Origin: Campylobacterales bacterium
GTDB lineage: Bacteria > Campylobacterota > Campylobacteria > Campylobacterales > Hydrogenimonadaceae
Direction: 5' to 3'
DNA length: 64,000 nucleotides
Assembly: GCA_027081015.1 (NCBI GenBank)
Contig: JALWMA010000144.1
Location: 1 to 64,000, forward strand
The notes under the pieces were generated by a model, which was not told the DNA's origin, searched no databases, and was given only the letters and a program-made list of their open reading frames with translations. The translations under genes were made by a program, and so were the position numbers. This document shows, piece after piece, positions 26,189-33,881 of the stretch. Position 1 is the stretch's first letter; each line of letters opens with the position of its first letter.

Positions 26189-26248
26189 GCTTCCCCCTTT
26201 CGGACGGGTCTGCGCAGGTGCGGAGTCTATATTTAACATATTATACTC

Positions 26249-26371
26249 CTATTTCCTGAAAATCGAGATTTCGGCGGAGCACTTTTTTGCACTCTTCTCG
26301 TCATCTATCTGCATCGCGGAGCCGAGCGTAAGCAAAAGTGCGCAAAAGAGTGCGAACAGTTTAAAAGTCAT
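26249..26371 (-). CDS. 40-aa predicted secreted peptide, first gene of two-component operon
   Basis: Not in the ORF track. ATG at 26371 with a strong AAAGGGGG site, stop TAG at 26249. The product starts with a typical Sec signal (MTFKLFALFCALLLTLGSAM) and leaves a mature peptide of about 20 residues (QIDDEKSAKKCSAEISIFRK) with one cysteine. The gene lies 60 bp upstream of the response regulator on the same strand, with no terminator between. It may supply a periplasmic peptide that modulates the kinase, but this is inference. No homologue is recalled. Confidence 0.6.
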   Translation of the reverse strand: MTFKLFALFCALLLTLGSAMQIDDEKSAKKCSAEISIFRK

Positions 26372-26392
26372 CTTTGAACCCCCTTTTTTGTA

Positions 26393-26431
26393 CCGGACTA
26401 TTCTACAAACAGGCGGTCAACGGTCGGTCAA
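26393..26431 (-). promoter_or_regulatory. promoter with 7-bp direct repeat, probable response-regulator box
   Basis: Minus-strand TTGACCG-ACCG-TTGACCG (26431-26414) is a perfect 7-bp direct repeat with a 4-bp spacer, the 11-bp period used by OmpR/PhoB-family regulators. It is followed after 8 bp by a -10 box TAGAAT (26405-26400), so the repeat takes the place of the -35 box. The start would be near 26393, 22 nt before the secreted-peptide ATG. The likely ligand is the response regulator encoded just downstream. Confidence 0.6.
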
Positions 26432-26533
26432 TAGAGTTTAAACGAGTGTCAATGGATATTGTAGTCTCTTTCGATATATCGATGTCTTGAGGTTTTTTGG
26501 GTTGGGGAAATATAGCGCTTGGTTCGGCTGCCG

Positions 26534-26555
26534 CTCCGCACCCGGAGGTGCGGAG
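26534..26555 (-). terminator. hairpin after glnA
   Basis: A perfect 9-bp stem CTCCGCACC/GGTGCGGAG with a 4-nt loop begins 4 nt beyond the glnA stop. There is no T tract, so it may protect the mRNA end or act as a weak terminator. Confidence 0.5.
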
Positions 26556-26558
26556 ATG

Positions 26559-27989
26559 TTAGCACGAGTATGTAGTTTTGAACTCGAACGCGGTAGGGCG
26601 TGATTCGTCCGGCCAGATCTGAGTTTCGAATTTGTAAGTTTTGTATGTGTCGAGGAACTCGTCCGTCATGACCGGCTTTAGGAAATCGTTGTCTTTGATT
26701 AGCGCTTCGATCGCTTCTCTTAGTGTGTGGGGCATCTGCTGGATACCCTTCTCCCTGATCTCGTCGAGGCTGAGTTCGAAGAGGTCGATATCCATCGGGC
26801 CAACGGGCTCGTACTTGTTCTTGATACCGTCTATACCGGCAAGAAGCAGTGCGGTAAAAGCGAGGTAGGGGCAAGAAGAGCTGTCCGGGAAGCGTGTCTC
26901 GATTCTTGTCGCCTTTTCGCCGGCGCCGTACGGGATGCGGATGGAAGCGGACCTGTTCTGGCTCGAGTATGTCAGGATCGAGGGGGCTTCGAATCCGGGT
27001 ATGAGGCGCTTGTAGGAGTTTGTGGAGGCGTTTGTGAACGCCGCTACCGCCTGGGCATGTTTGAGAACGCCGCCCATGTAGTGCCGTGCCGTTTCGCTGA
27101 GGTTTCCGTATTCACCCTCTTTGTAGAAGAGGTTCTTGCCGTCTTTCCAGATGGACTGGTGAACGTGCATTCCGTTTCCGTTGTCGCCGAAGAGCGGCTT
27201 GGGCATGAACGTAGCCGTTTTGCCGTTGAGGTGTGCGACCATGCGTACGACATACTTGTACTTCTGAACGTTGTCGGCAGCCTCTACCAGCGTACCGAAC
27301 CTGACGCCGATCTCTCCCTGTGCCTGTGCAACTTCGTGGTGTCCGAGGACCACTTCGAGACCCACCTCTTCGAGAACCTGCATCATCTCCGCACGAAGGT
27401 CGACCATGCTGTCGGTGGGAGCGACGGGGAAGTAACCGCCTTTCGTGCGGGGTCTGTGTCCGATGTTGCCGAAGTCGTCGTTTCTGCTCGGGTCGTTCCA
27501 CTCGCCCTCTTCGCTGTCTACGCGGTAGTAGGACTCGTTTATCTCATCTTTGATCTGTACATCGTCGAAGATGAAGAACTCGTTTTCGGGACCGAAATAG
27601 GCCACATCGCCGACGCCGGACTCTTCAAGATATTTGAGCGCCTTTTTCGCGATGGAGCGGGGGCACTTCTCGTACATCTGCCCTTTGTAGATATCGTATA
27701 CGTCGCAGAATACGATGATGGTCGGGTCTGCAGTGAACGGATCGAGGAATGCGGTTTCGATATCGGGCTTGAGGATCATGTCCGATTTGTTGATGGGCTG
27801 CCACGCTTCTATGGAGCTGCCGTCGAACGGAAGACCGTTTGTGAGCATCTCTTTGTCGAGCGCGCTGAGAAGGTATGTGAGGTGGTGCCACGCCCCTTTT
27901 ATATCGGTGAAGCGGAGGTCGACGAACTTTACATCGTTTTCCGCGCAGTATCTGAAGAACTCTTCGACATTGTTGACGAATTTGCCCAT
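26559..27989 (-). CDS. glnA: glutamine synthetase type I
   Basis: Makes glutamine from glutamate, ammonia and ATP; the main ammonium assimilation enzyme. The 476-aa length from the ATG at 27989 (AAGGAG site) is normal; the track start is 43 codons too early. Motifs: [11 protein letters not shown], the metal-site PENEFF region, [27 protein letters not shown] and [10 protein letters not shown]. At the position of the adenylylation Tyr in E. coli (NLYDLP) this protein reads [12 protein letters not shown], so the modified Tyr is absent. It has its own promoter (-10 TACAAT at 28028-28023). Confidence 0.96.
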   Translation of the reverse strand: MGKFVNNVEEFFRYCAENDVKFVDLRFTDIKGAWHHLTYLLSALDKEMLTNGLPFDGSSIEAWQPINKSDMILKPDIETAFLDPFTADPTIIVFCDVYDIYKGQMYEKCPRSIAKKALKYLEESGVGDVAYFGPENEFFIFDDVQIKDEINESYYRVDSEEGEWNDPSRNDDFGNIGHRPRTKGGYFPVAPTDSMVDLRAEMMQVLEEVGLEVVLGHHEVAQAQGEIGVRFGTLVEAADNVQKYKYVVRMVAHLNGKTATFMPKPLFGDNGNGMHVHQSIWKDGKNLFYKEGEYGNLSETARHYMGGVLKHAQAVAAFTNASTNSYKRLIPGFEAPSILTYSSQNRSASIRIPYGAGEKATRIETRFPDSSSCPYLAFTALLLAGIDGIKNKYEPVGPMDIDLFELSLDEIREKGIQQMPHTLREAIEALIKDNDFLKPVMTDEFLDTYKTYKFETQIWPDESRPTAFEFKTTYSC

Positions 27990-28015
27990 TTTCTCTCCTT
28001 GGGAATTTTTGGAAT

Positions 28016-28265
28016 ATCGGGTATTGTAACAAAAAATCCGTAAAGTGTGAGTGAAAGGATTGATTAAAAAATAGTCACATATTTCGATCCGGAATGGGAG
28101 CGAAAGAGTATGCCCCATCTCCGTCCGGCGGCTGCTTCGCGCCCTTCTGGACGCGGGGGCGCTTTCGTGTTTGGGGCACTCTTCGGAGACGATTCAGCAG
28201 CGGTGCGGGTGTGCGCCCCGAGCGCCGGTCGTATCGAAAAGTAACATATGGGCGGGGTATCTCCG
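28016..28265. other. glnA promoter and GC-rich gap to hisK-like gene
   Basis: The glnA side holds the -10 box TACAAT (minus strand, 28028-28023) in an AT-rich stretch. From about 28090 to 28265 the sequence is GC-rich with no convincing ORF; the 28094-28297 track entry has no ribosome binding site and runs into the next gene in antisense. I see no RNA gene. Confidence 0.4.
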
Positions 28266-29069
28266 TCAGAACTTCGCTTTTATGCGATCCCTTTTGATGT
28301 AGTGGACCGCTTCGCTGTAGCCGACGGACCTCGCGAATGCCGCTATCTCATCTTTTTTGTAGCCCACCTGCTCCGGTTTGTGCGCATCGGAGCCGAACGT
28401 TATCGGGATATCTCTCTCGAAGGCCATCTGCAGAAGCTCCCTCGAGGGGTAGGGCTCTCCTATCGGCTTGCGGTAGCCGGCGGCGTTTATCTCTATCGCC
28501 ATGTCGGCGCGTTTTATCGCATCCATCGCCTTTTGCGCGATGAGTCTGACATCGGTTTTGGGGACATACTTGAAGACTTTGATTAGATCGAGGTGGCCCA
28601 CTATGTCGAACTTTCCGCACTTCGCCAAATTTTCTACCAGGTCGAAGTAGTCCTGCCAGATGGCCTCTATGTCGGCACCTTCGTACCTCCCAATGAACTC
28701 CGGGTTGTCGAAACCCCACCTGTCTATGAAGTGTACGGAGCCTATCAGGTAGTCCACATCGGCACCCAGCACCCTCTCGTCCATATGTCCGGGCAGGTAG
28801 TCCACCTCGTATGCGAGGCGAATCTCTATCTCTTTCTCGTACTCCCTTTTTGCCCGTTTCACATCCTCCTCGTAGGCTCTCATCTCTTCGAATCCCATTC
28901 TGTAACGCGGGTCGAAATCCATCGGCGCATGGTCGCTGAATCCGAAAATGTCGATACCTTCGGCTATCGCCTTTTTAATGTAGTCGTCTATCGTACCTTC
29001 GGCGTGGTTGCATCTGGATGTGTGGTTGTGGAGGTCGATTTTCAGTCGTTTTTCGTTTTTCGCTTGCAT
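28266..29069 (-). CDS. histidinol-phosphatase, PHP family (HisK-like)
   Basis: A 267-aa PHP-domain phosphoesterase. Metal ligands are visible in DLHNHTSRCNHAEGT at the N-terminus, FSDHAPM near residue 45, EVDYLPGH near 90, GSVHFID near 110, GHLDLIKVF near 160 and GSDAHKPEQVG near 230. The pattern fits HisK-type histidinol-phosphatase, the eighth step of histidine synthesis, in species lacking the HisB phosphatase. It ends the transcript that begins with the S1-domain gene (4-bp gap). Confidence 0.8.
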   Translation of the reverse strand: MQAKNEKRLKIDLHNHTSRCNHAEGTIDDYIKKAIAEGIDIFGFSDHAPMDFDPRYRMGFEEMRAYEEDVKRAKREYEKEIEIRLAYEVDYLPGHMDERVLGADVDYLIGSVHFIDRWGFDNPEFIGRYEGADIEAIWQDYFDLVENLAKCGKFDIVGHLDLIKVFKYVPKTDVRLIAQKAMDAIKRADMAIEINAAGYRKPIGEPYPSRELLQMAFERDIPITFGSDAHKPEQVGYKKDEIAAFARSVGYSEAVHYIKRDRIKAKF

Positions 29070-29073
29070 ATAT

Positions 29074-29937
29074 CTAACTCTTTGGGGCTCTTTTTTTGAG
29101 AAAAGTGCCGTTCTCTTTTACCTCTACGGCCCCTCTTTGCAGCAGAAGTGTCAGGGCTCTTTTGAAGTTTTTCCGGCTCAGCCCGAGCAGCTCTTTTATC
29201 CTCTCGGGGTCGCTCTTGTAGACAAGGGGCATCATCCCTTTGCGGCTCTCGAGATACTCTATTATCCTCTCTGCAGCGATCTCGTCGCTCTTTTTGCCTA
29301 TAGGGCGCATCAGTATGTCTATCTTGCCGTCGTCGCGCACCTTTTTGACATACCCTCTGGCCCTTTGACCGATCTGCAGCCCGGAGAATATTTCGGAGTG
29401 GAAGATGAGCCCTTCGTAGCGGCCATCGACAAGCACCTTATAGCCGAGCTCCGTTTTGTCGTAGACCAAAATATCGACCTCTTCGTTGCGTTTGAGCTTT
29501 TGAGGCCGGCGGTCGAATCTGCCTTCCGTCTTCTGCACCCCTATGAGACGGTGGGTTCTCTCGTCGTAGTCGACATATATGAGGTGCTTTTCACCTTTCG
29601 CAAGACTCCTTCTCTGCAGGGCTTTGGGGACGAAAAGGTCTTTGGCGAGCCCCCAGTCGACAAATGCGCCGTGGGGAGTGGTGTCTACGACCTCCATGAC
29701 CGCAAATTCGCCCAGCACGGCCAAGGGTCTCTCCGTCGTTGCCACGATGCGCTCTTCGCCGTCTCTGTAGACAAAGAGCTCCTCTACGCAGCCGAGCCCC
29801 ATCTCTTCGGTCACATACCGTTTCGGCAGCAGCACCTCCTTCTCTTTGGAAGAGGCGAAGATCAGCCCGTGGTCGGACTCTCTCACGGCTTTTAGGCGGT
29901 TGACTTTTCCAAGTTCCGGATATTCGTTTATAATCAT
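29074..29937 (-). CDS. CvfB-like S1-domain RNA-binding protein
   Basis: A 287-aa protein with several S1-like beta-barrel segments (KVNRLKAVRESDHGLIF at the start, FAVMEVVDTTPHGAFVDWGL near 65, YKVLVDGRYEGLIFHSEIF near 150, GYVKKVRDDGKIDILMRP near 190) and a C-terminal winged helix (LGLSRKNFKRALTLLLQRG). This is the CvfB/YitL layout. The ATG at 29937 is used because the track start adds 33 residues unlike the family. There is no ribosome binding site; a TATAAT lies 6 nt upstream, implying a leaderless mRNA. Confidence 0.78.
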   Translation of the reverse strand: MIINEYPELGKVNRLKAVRESDHGLIFASSKEKEVLLPKRYVTEEMGLGCVEELFVYRDGEERIVATTERPLAVLGEFAVMEVVDTTPHGAFVDWGLAKDLFVPKALQRRSLAKGEKHLIYVDYDERTHRLIGVQKTEGRFDRRPQKLKRNEEVDILVYDKTELGYKVLVDGRYEGLIFHSEIFSGLQIGQRARGYVKKVRDDGKIDILMRPIGKKSDEIAAERIIEYLESRKGMMPLVYKSDPERIKELLGLSRKNFKRALTLLLQRGAVEVKENGTFLKKRAPKS

Positions 29938-29943
29938 GAAGAT

Positions 29944-29986
29944 ATTATATCCAAAACGGTTTGCGTAAAGAGTTTTAGGGCATAAT
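29944..29986. promoter_or_regulatory. back-to-back promoters for the S1 gene and the RND gene
   Basis: Minus strand: TATAAT (29949-29944) puts the start at 29937, the A of the S1-gene ATG. Plus strand: CATAAT (29981-29986) puts the start at about 29993, at the RND ATG (29992). Only 54 bp separate the two start codons and neither gene has a good ribosome binding site. Confidence 0.5.
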
Positions 29987-29991
29987 AGCGC

Positions 29992-32900
29992 ATGCGATTT
30001 ATCGAATACTTCATAAAGAACACGAGACTCAACCATCTACTGCTCCTTTTCATCCTGATAGCGGGCATATACAGCTACAAAGAGATGCCCAAAGAGCTCT
30101 TCCCCGACGTGACTCTGAACATGATAGGCGTTAGCGGAGGCTATGCCGGATCGAGCGCCAGGGTCCTGGACAAGATGGCCGTCAGGGACATTGAGGAGGC
30201 GATAGAGGGAATCAGCGGCATAAAGACCACCGAGACGGTCATAGTACCGGGAAGATTCGACATAATCGTGACCCTCAACGACGAAGCGGAGCCCGTCGAT
30301 GTGCTCAGCAAGGTAAAAGATGCCATAGCCGCAAACAGGCAGTATCTGCCTGCGGACATGACGGAACCTACGGCGACCCATCTGACGCGCAAGCGGGACC
30401 TGCTCTCGATATCGCTCTCTTCGAAGAGTCTGGACAAAGAGTCGCTGGTCAGGGAGGCCAAAGAGATAAAGCGGCGGATAATGCAGATCGAAAATATCGC
30501 CGAAGTGAAGATATACGGCGACTCGGACGAGGAGATCCTGCTAAAGATAGACTCCAAGGCGCTCGCAGCCTACGGAATAGACCCAAAAGCTCTCCTGACC
30601 GCCATATCGAGCCTCTCCTACATCTACCCGGTCGGAGACATAGAGCAGCCCGGAGACTACCTCTACCTCTCTACCGTACACGGATGGAAAGACGAGAAGG
30701 GGTGGGAGAGCGCACTCATCGGGGTAGGCGGCAGGTATATCCGTCTCGGCGACGTCGCCGAGGTGAGCAGGCGGCTGGCCGATACCTCGACACTCTCATC
30801 CTTCAACGGCAGGGACAACATCACCCTCAAAGTCTACAAAGACTCCAAAGGGGACGCGATAGCCCTCTCCAAGAAGCTCCACACCTTTGTGGAGGGTCTT
30901 AATAGGAGCCGCCCCGAACTGATCGCCGACATCTACCACGACACATCCAGGCCGATAGAGAAGAGGCTCAACGTAATAGTTTCGAACATCCTGATAGGGC
31001 TGGTGCTGATATTTTTCACGATGGCCCTGCTGATAAACTTCCGCATAGCCGCGATAGTGACGCTCGGGATTCCCTTTTCGTTCGCGATAGGGCTGATAAT
31101 CCTGCACTCTATGGGATATACGATAAACATCGTCTCCCTGCTGGGTGCGCTTATAGTCATAGGTATCGTCGTAGACGACGCCGTAGTCGTCGCCGAAAAT
31201 ATACAGCGCTATATCGACGAAGGGATGCAGAGGAGTTCCGCGGTATTGAAGGGGGTCGAGGAGATGGTGCTTCCGGTAACGCTCGCCACGCTCACCACCT
31301 TCGCCGCCTTTTTGCCGCTCTTTATGCTTTCGGGGGAGATATCGCACTTCATCATACTGATTCCGGTAGTCGTGGTTGCCGTTTTGGCCGGCTCTTTGAT
31401 CGAGAGCTTCCTCTTTCTTCCCCTGCATGCCAAAGAGCTGCTCTCAAAAGGGCACAGCATGGTCGACTGGAGCCCCCTTCAGGGACTCTACGAGCGGAGC
31501 CTGCGCTACTGCATCCGGTACAAGAAGAGCTTTCTGTTCCTCTTTCTGATCGGTATTCCGCTTCTGACCTATCTTCTCGTAAAGTCTATGCACTTCCAGT
31601 TTTTCCCCAGTTTCGACAGCAACTACATATATGTCACCGGCAAGCTCGACTCCAATACGCCGATAGAGCGCACATCCGAAGTGGCCAAAGAGATGGAGAG
31701 GGAGATTCTGAAGCACAAAGAGGAGCTGGGCATAAAGTCGGTGTCGGCCGTAGCCGGTTCGAGAACCACGCTCGGCGGCGAAAAAGAGAGTGACAACGGA
31801 TCGTTCTATATTACGGTCGAGCTCTACGATCTGATCGAAAAAGATTTCATAAACCGCTACGTCAACCCGATTTTCAACCTCTCTTTCGACTTCAACGACC
31901 CGAACAGGAGGCGTACCATCGAAACCTACGAACTCGCCAAGCCGCTTAGCGACATAGTGGAGCCTTTCAGGAAGCGTTACTCCATGGAGGAGCTCGGTGT
32001 CAGGCAGAGGCATGTGGGGGTCATAAGAAACGATATAAAGATCAACTTTTCTGGCGAAGACGAGAAGCTGGTGGAGCGCAGTATGCGACTTGTGGAGGCT
32101 GCACTCGGCAGAATCGACGGGGTTGTCGGCATTAGCGACAATCTCAAATACGGCAAAAGCGAATACAAACTCAAAATCAACGACTACGGAGAGAAGCTGG
32201 GTCTCAGCGAAGGGGAGGTGGCGTCTCTGCTCTCGGGCTACTTCCTGCAAAGACGCCACGCCCTCACCTTCGGCAAAGAGGGAGTGGTCGAGATTCGTAC
32301 GGAGGATATGAGAAAAGAGAGCCTCGAGGAGCTGAAGAGCTTTCCTGTGCCGCTGAAAGACGGAAGGTTCGTAAGGCTGGACCAGGTTGCGGAGTTCGAG
32401 GTTTCGCGCGACTACGCCCAGATAAAGAAACGTGACGGAGAGGTCGTGAAGACCGTTTTCGCCTCCATCGACAAATATAGAACTACCGCAAACGACGCGC
32501 TCGAAAAGCTCTCTGGCCTGATTTCCGAAATAGAGAAGAGCGGGGTAAAAGTGACGCTTCTTGGGGAGAAAGAGAAGAACAGGCAGCTTGCCGAAGAGAT
32601 GAAGAGGGCCACGCTTCTCGCCATCTTTCTGATACTTCTTTCGCTGATGCTGATATTCTCCAGAATAAGATACGCGCTGATGGTGATGTCGGTGATCCCT
32701 TTTTCGATTCTGGGAGCCCTGATAGGCCATACGCTTCTGGGCATCAACCTTTCGATGGCTTCGATAATCGGAATTCTGGGGCTTGCCGGGGTGGTGGTGA
32801 ACGACGGGATAATCATGCTCGATTTTTTGCACGGAACAAGGAAAAGCCGCGAATTTTTCGAACGTGCGAAACTCAGGCTCAGGCCGATTCTCATAACCTC

Positions 32901-33084
32901 CACGACCACCTTTCTCGGGCTCTCGACCCTCATATTCTTCGCTACCGGACAGGCGGTCATTCTACAGCCCATCGCCGTCTCGATCGGTTTCGGGCTTTTA
33001 TGGGGAACGGTGCTGAACCTCTACTACCTCCCTACGCTCTATGCGGTGGTAAACCGTATAGAGCCGGTTAGCGAAAGGGTATAA
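29992..33084 (+). CDS. RND-family efflux transporter, inner-membrane component
   Basis: A 1030-aa protein with the RND layout: first membrane helix, periplasmic porter loop, six helices, second porter loop, and final helices, ending at residue 1030. TM4 has GIVVDDAVVVAEN, with the paired Asp of the proton relay. TM10 reads GVVVNDGIIMLDF, so the Lys of AcrB (K940) is not conserved. No membrane-fusion protein or outer-membrane channel gene is adjacent. Substrate unknown. It is divergent from the S1-domain gene. Confidence 0.88.
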   Translation: MRFIEYFIKNTRLNHLLLLFILIAGIYSYKEMPKELFPDVTLNMIGVSGGYAGSSARVLDKMAVRDIEEAIEGISGIKTTETVIVPGRFDIIVTLNDEAEPVDVLSKVKDAIAANRQYLPADMTEPTATHLTRKRDLLSISLSSKSLDKESLVREAKEIKRRIMQIENIAEVKIYGDSDEEILLKIDSKALAAYGIDPKALLTAISSLSYIYPVGDIEQPGDYLYLSTVHGWKDEKGWESALIGVGGRYIRLGDVAEVSRRLADTSTLSSFNGRDNITLKVYKDSKGDAIALSKKLHTFVEGLNRSRPELIADIYHDTSRPIEKRLNVIVSNILIGLVLIFFTMALLINFRIAAIVTLGIPFSFAIGLIILHSMGYTINIVSLLGALIVIGIVVDDAVVVAENIQRYIDEGMQRSSAVLKGVEEMVLPVTLATLTTFAAFLPLFMLSGEISHFIILIPVVVVAVLAGSLIESFLFLPLHAKELLSKGHSMVDWSPLQGLYERSLRYCIRYKKSFLFLFLIGIPLLTYLLVKSMHFQFFPSFDSNYIYVTGKLDSNTPIERTSEVAKEMEREILKHKEELGIKSVSAVAGSRTTLGGEKESDNGSFYITVELYDLIEKDFINRYVNPIFNLSFDFNDPNRRRTIETYELAKPLSDIVEPFRKRYSMEELGVRQRHVGVIRNDIKINFSGEDEKLVERSMRLVEAALGRIDGVVGISDNLKYGKSEYKLKINDYGEKLGLSEGEVASLLSGYFLQRRHALTFGKEGVVEIRTEDMRKESLEELKSFPVPLKDGRFVRLDQVAEFEVSRDYAQIKKRDGEVVKTVFASIDKYRTTANDALEKLSGLISEIEKSGVKVTLLGEKEKNRQLAEEMKRATLLAIFLILLSLMLIFSRIRYALMVMSVIPFSILGALIGHTLLGINLSMASIIGILGLAGVVVNDGIIMLDFLHGTRKSREFFERAKLRLRPILITSTTTFLGLSTLIFFATGQAVILQPIAVSIGFGLLWGTVLNLYYLPTLYAVVNRIEPVSERV

Positions 33085-33127
33085 TTTTCCTATAATGAAT
33101 AACGCACTATAATCTAACCGTTAGATT
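33080..33127 (+). promoter_or_regulatory. triple TATAAT and palindrome before cheZ
   Basis: Three perfect TATAAT hexamers lie at 33080-33085, 33091-33096 and 33108-33113; the third overlaps a perfect 7-bp palindrome AATCTAA-CCG-TTAGATT (33111-33127). They precede cheZ by about 75-110 nt. The dyad may be an operator covering the downstream -10 box. Confidence 0.5.
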
Positions 33128-33202
33128 CGACAAACGGTGCCGCGCACCCTCGAGGCATATGCGTGTCACCGGTTTGGACTATCCCAAGATTAGGAATGCC
33201 GC

Positions 33203-33877
33203 ATGACACAAGAAGAGCTGGATGCACTGATGGCCGGCGACCTCGACCTGGATGCCGAAGAGGAGTCGCTGCAGGAGGCTGTTACGGAGGGTTCCGAAGC
33301 GGAGTCTTCAGGGGTCGAAGAGGGTGGCGAAGCAGAGGCGTTGATACCTCCCCCGGCTACAAAAGAGCATCAGGTCGTGCACCAGCTCGACGACGTTACG
33401 CGAGACTCGGAAGAGAAGGCGAGCGAGATCTTCGATGCGCTCGATGCGGTTATGAACGATATCGACGGAGCCCTGGCAGCTATAGAAAAGATGGACGCGA
33501 TATCGAACGGGTTCGAAGAGATGTTCGCCACCCTTATGCAAAAATTCCCGAGCGTAAAGAGGTTCGAGACTGCCGCCGAAGAGGCTAAGAGGCTAAGAGA
33601 GCTCTCAAGCGAAGTGACCGATATGCTCCAGAGTGCCAACGACCAGATCCTCGGGGCGATGGATACGATGCAGTATCAGGATATCCATCGCCAGAAGATA
33701 GAGCGCGTCATAAACATAATGCGTGCGCTCAGCCGCTACATGAGCGCGCTTTTCGAAGGAAGCATAGAGGATGAGAAGCGTGTCAAATCGGCCCGCCATA
33801 TCGAGGGGGACACCACGACCGAAGAGGTGATCAGCAACGACGATATAGAAGCGCTCATAGCCCAGTTCGGAAAATAG
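33203..33877 (+). CDS. cheZ: chemotaxis protein phosphatase CheZ (Campylobacterota type)
   Basis: Dephosphorylates CheY-P in the chemotaxis pathway. The 224-aa protein is mostly helical, with the catalytic helix GAMDTMQYQDIHRQKIERV near residue 155, containing the conserved Asp/Gln of the CheZ active site. The N-terminus TQEELDALMAGD resembles the CheY-binding peptide of FliM, and the C-terminus ISNDDIEALIAQFGK resembles the CheY-binding tail of CheZ. The order glnA, cheZ, U32 protease is shared with relatives. A ribosome binding site AGGAATGCCGC precedes the ATG. Confidence 0.82.
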   Translation: MTQEELDALMAGDLDLDAEEESLQEAVTEGSEAESSGVEEGGEAEALIPPPATKEHQVVHQLDDVTRDSEEKASEIFDALDAVMNDIDGALAAIEKMDAISNGFEEMFATLMQKFPSVKRFETAAEEAKRLRELSSEVTDMLQSANDQILGAMDTMQYQDIHRQKIERVINIMRALSRYMSALFEGSIEDEKRVKSARHIEGDTTTEEVISNDDIEALIAQFGK

Positions 33878-33881
33878 GCAT

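Noticed and set aside
26727-28043. 438-aa plus-strand ORF opposite glnA
   Set aside because: Shadow frame of glnA; no motif or ribosome binding site.
28094-28297. 67-aa ORF between glnA and the histidinol-phosphatase gene
   Set aside because: Arg/Gly-rich translation, no ribosome binding site, and its 3' part is antisense to a real gene.
31444-32832. 462-aa minus-strand ORF inside the RND gene
   Set aside because: Antisense shadow of a confidently identified transporter gene; no start signal and no recognisable protein.
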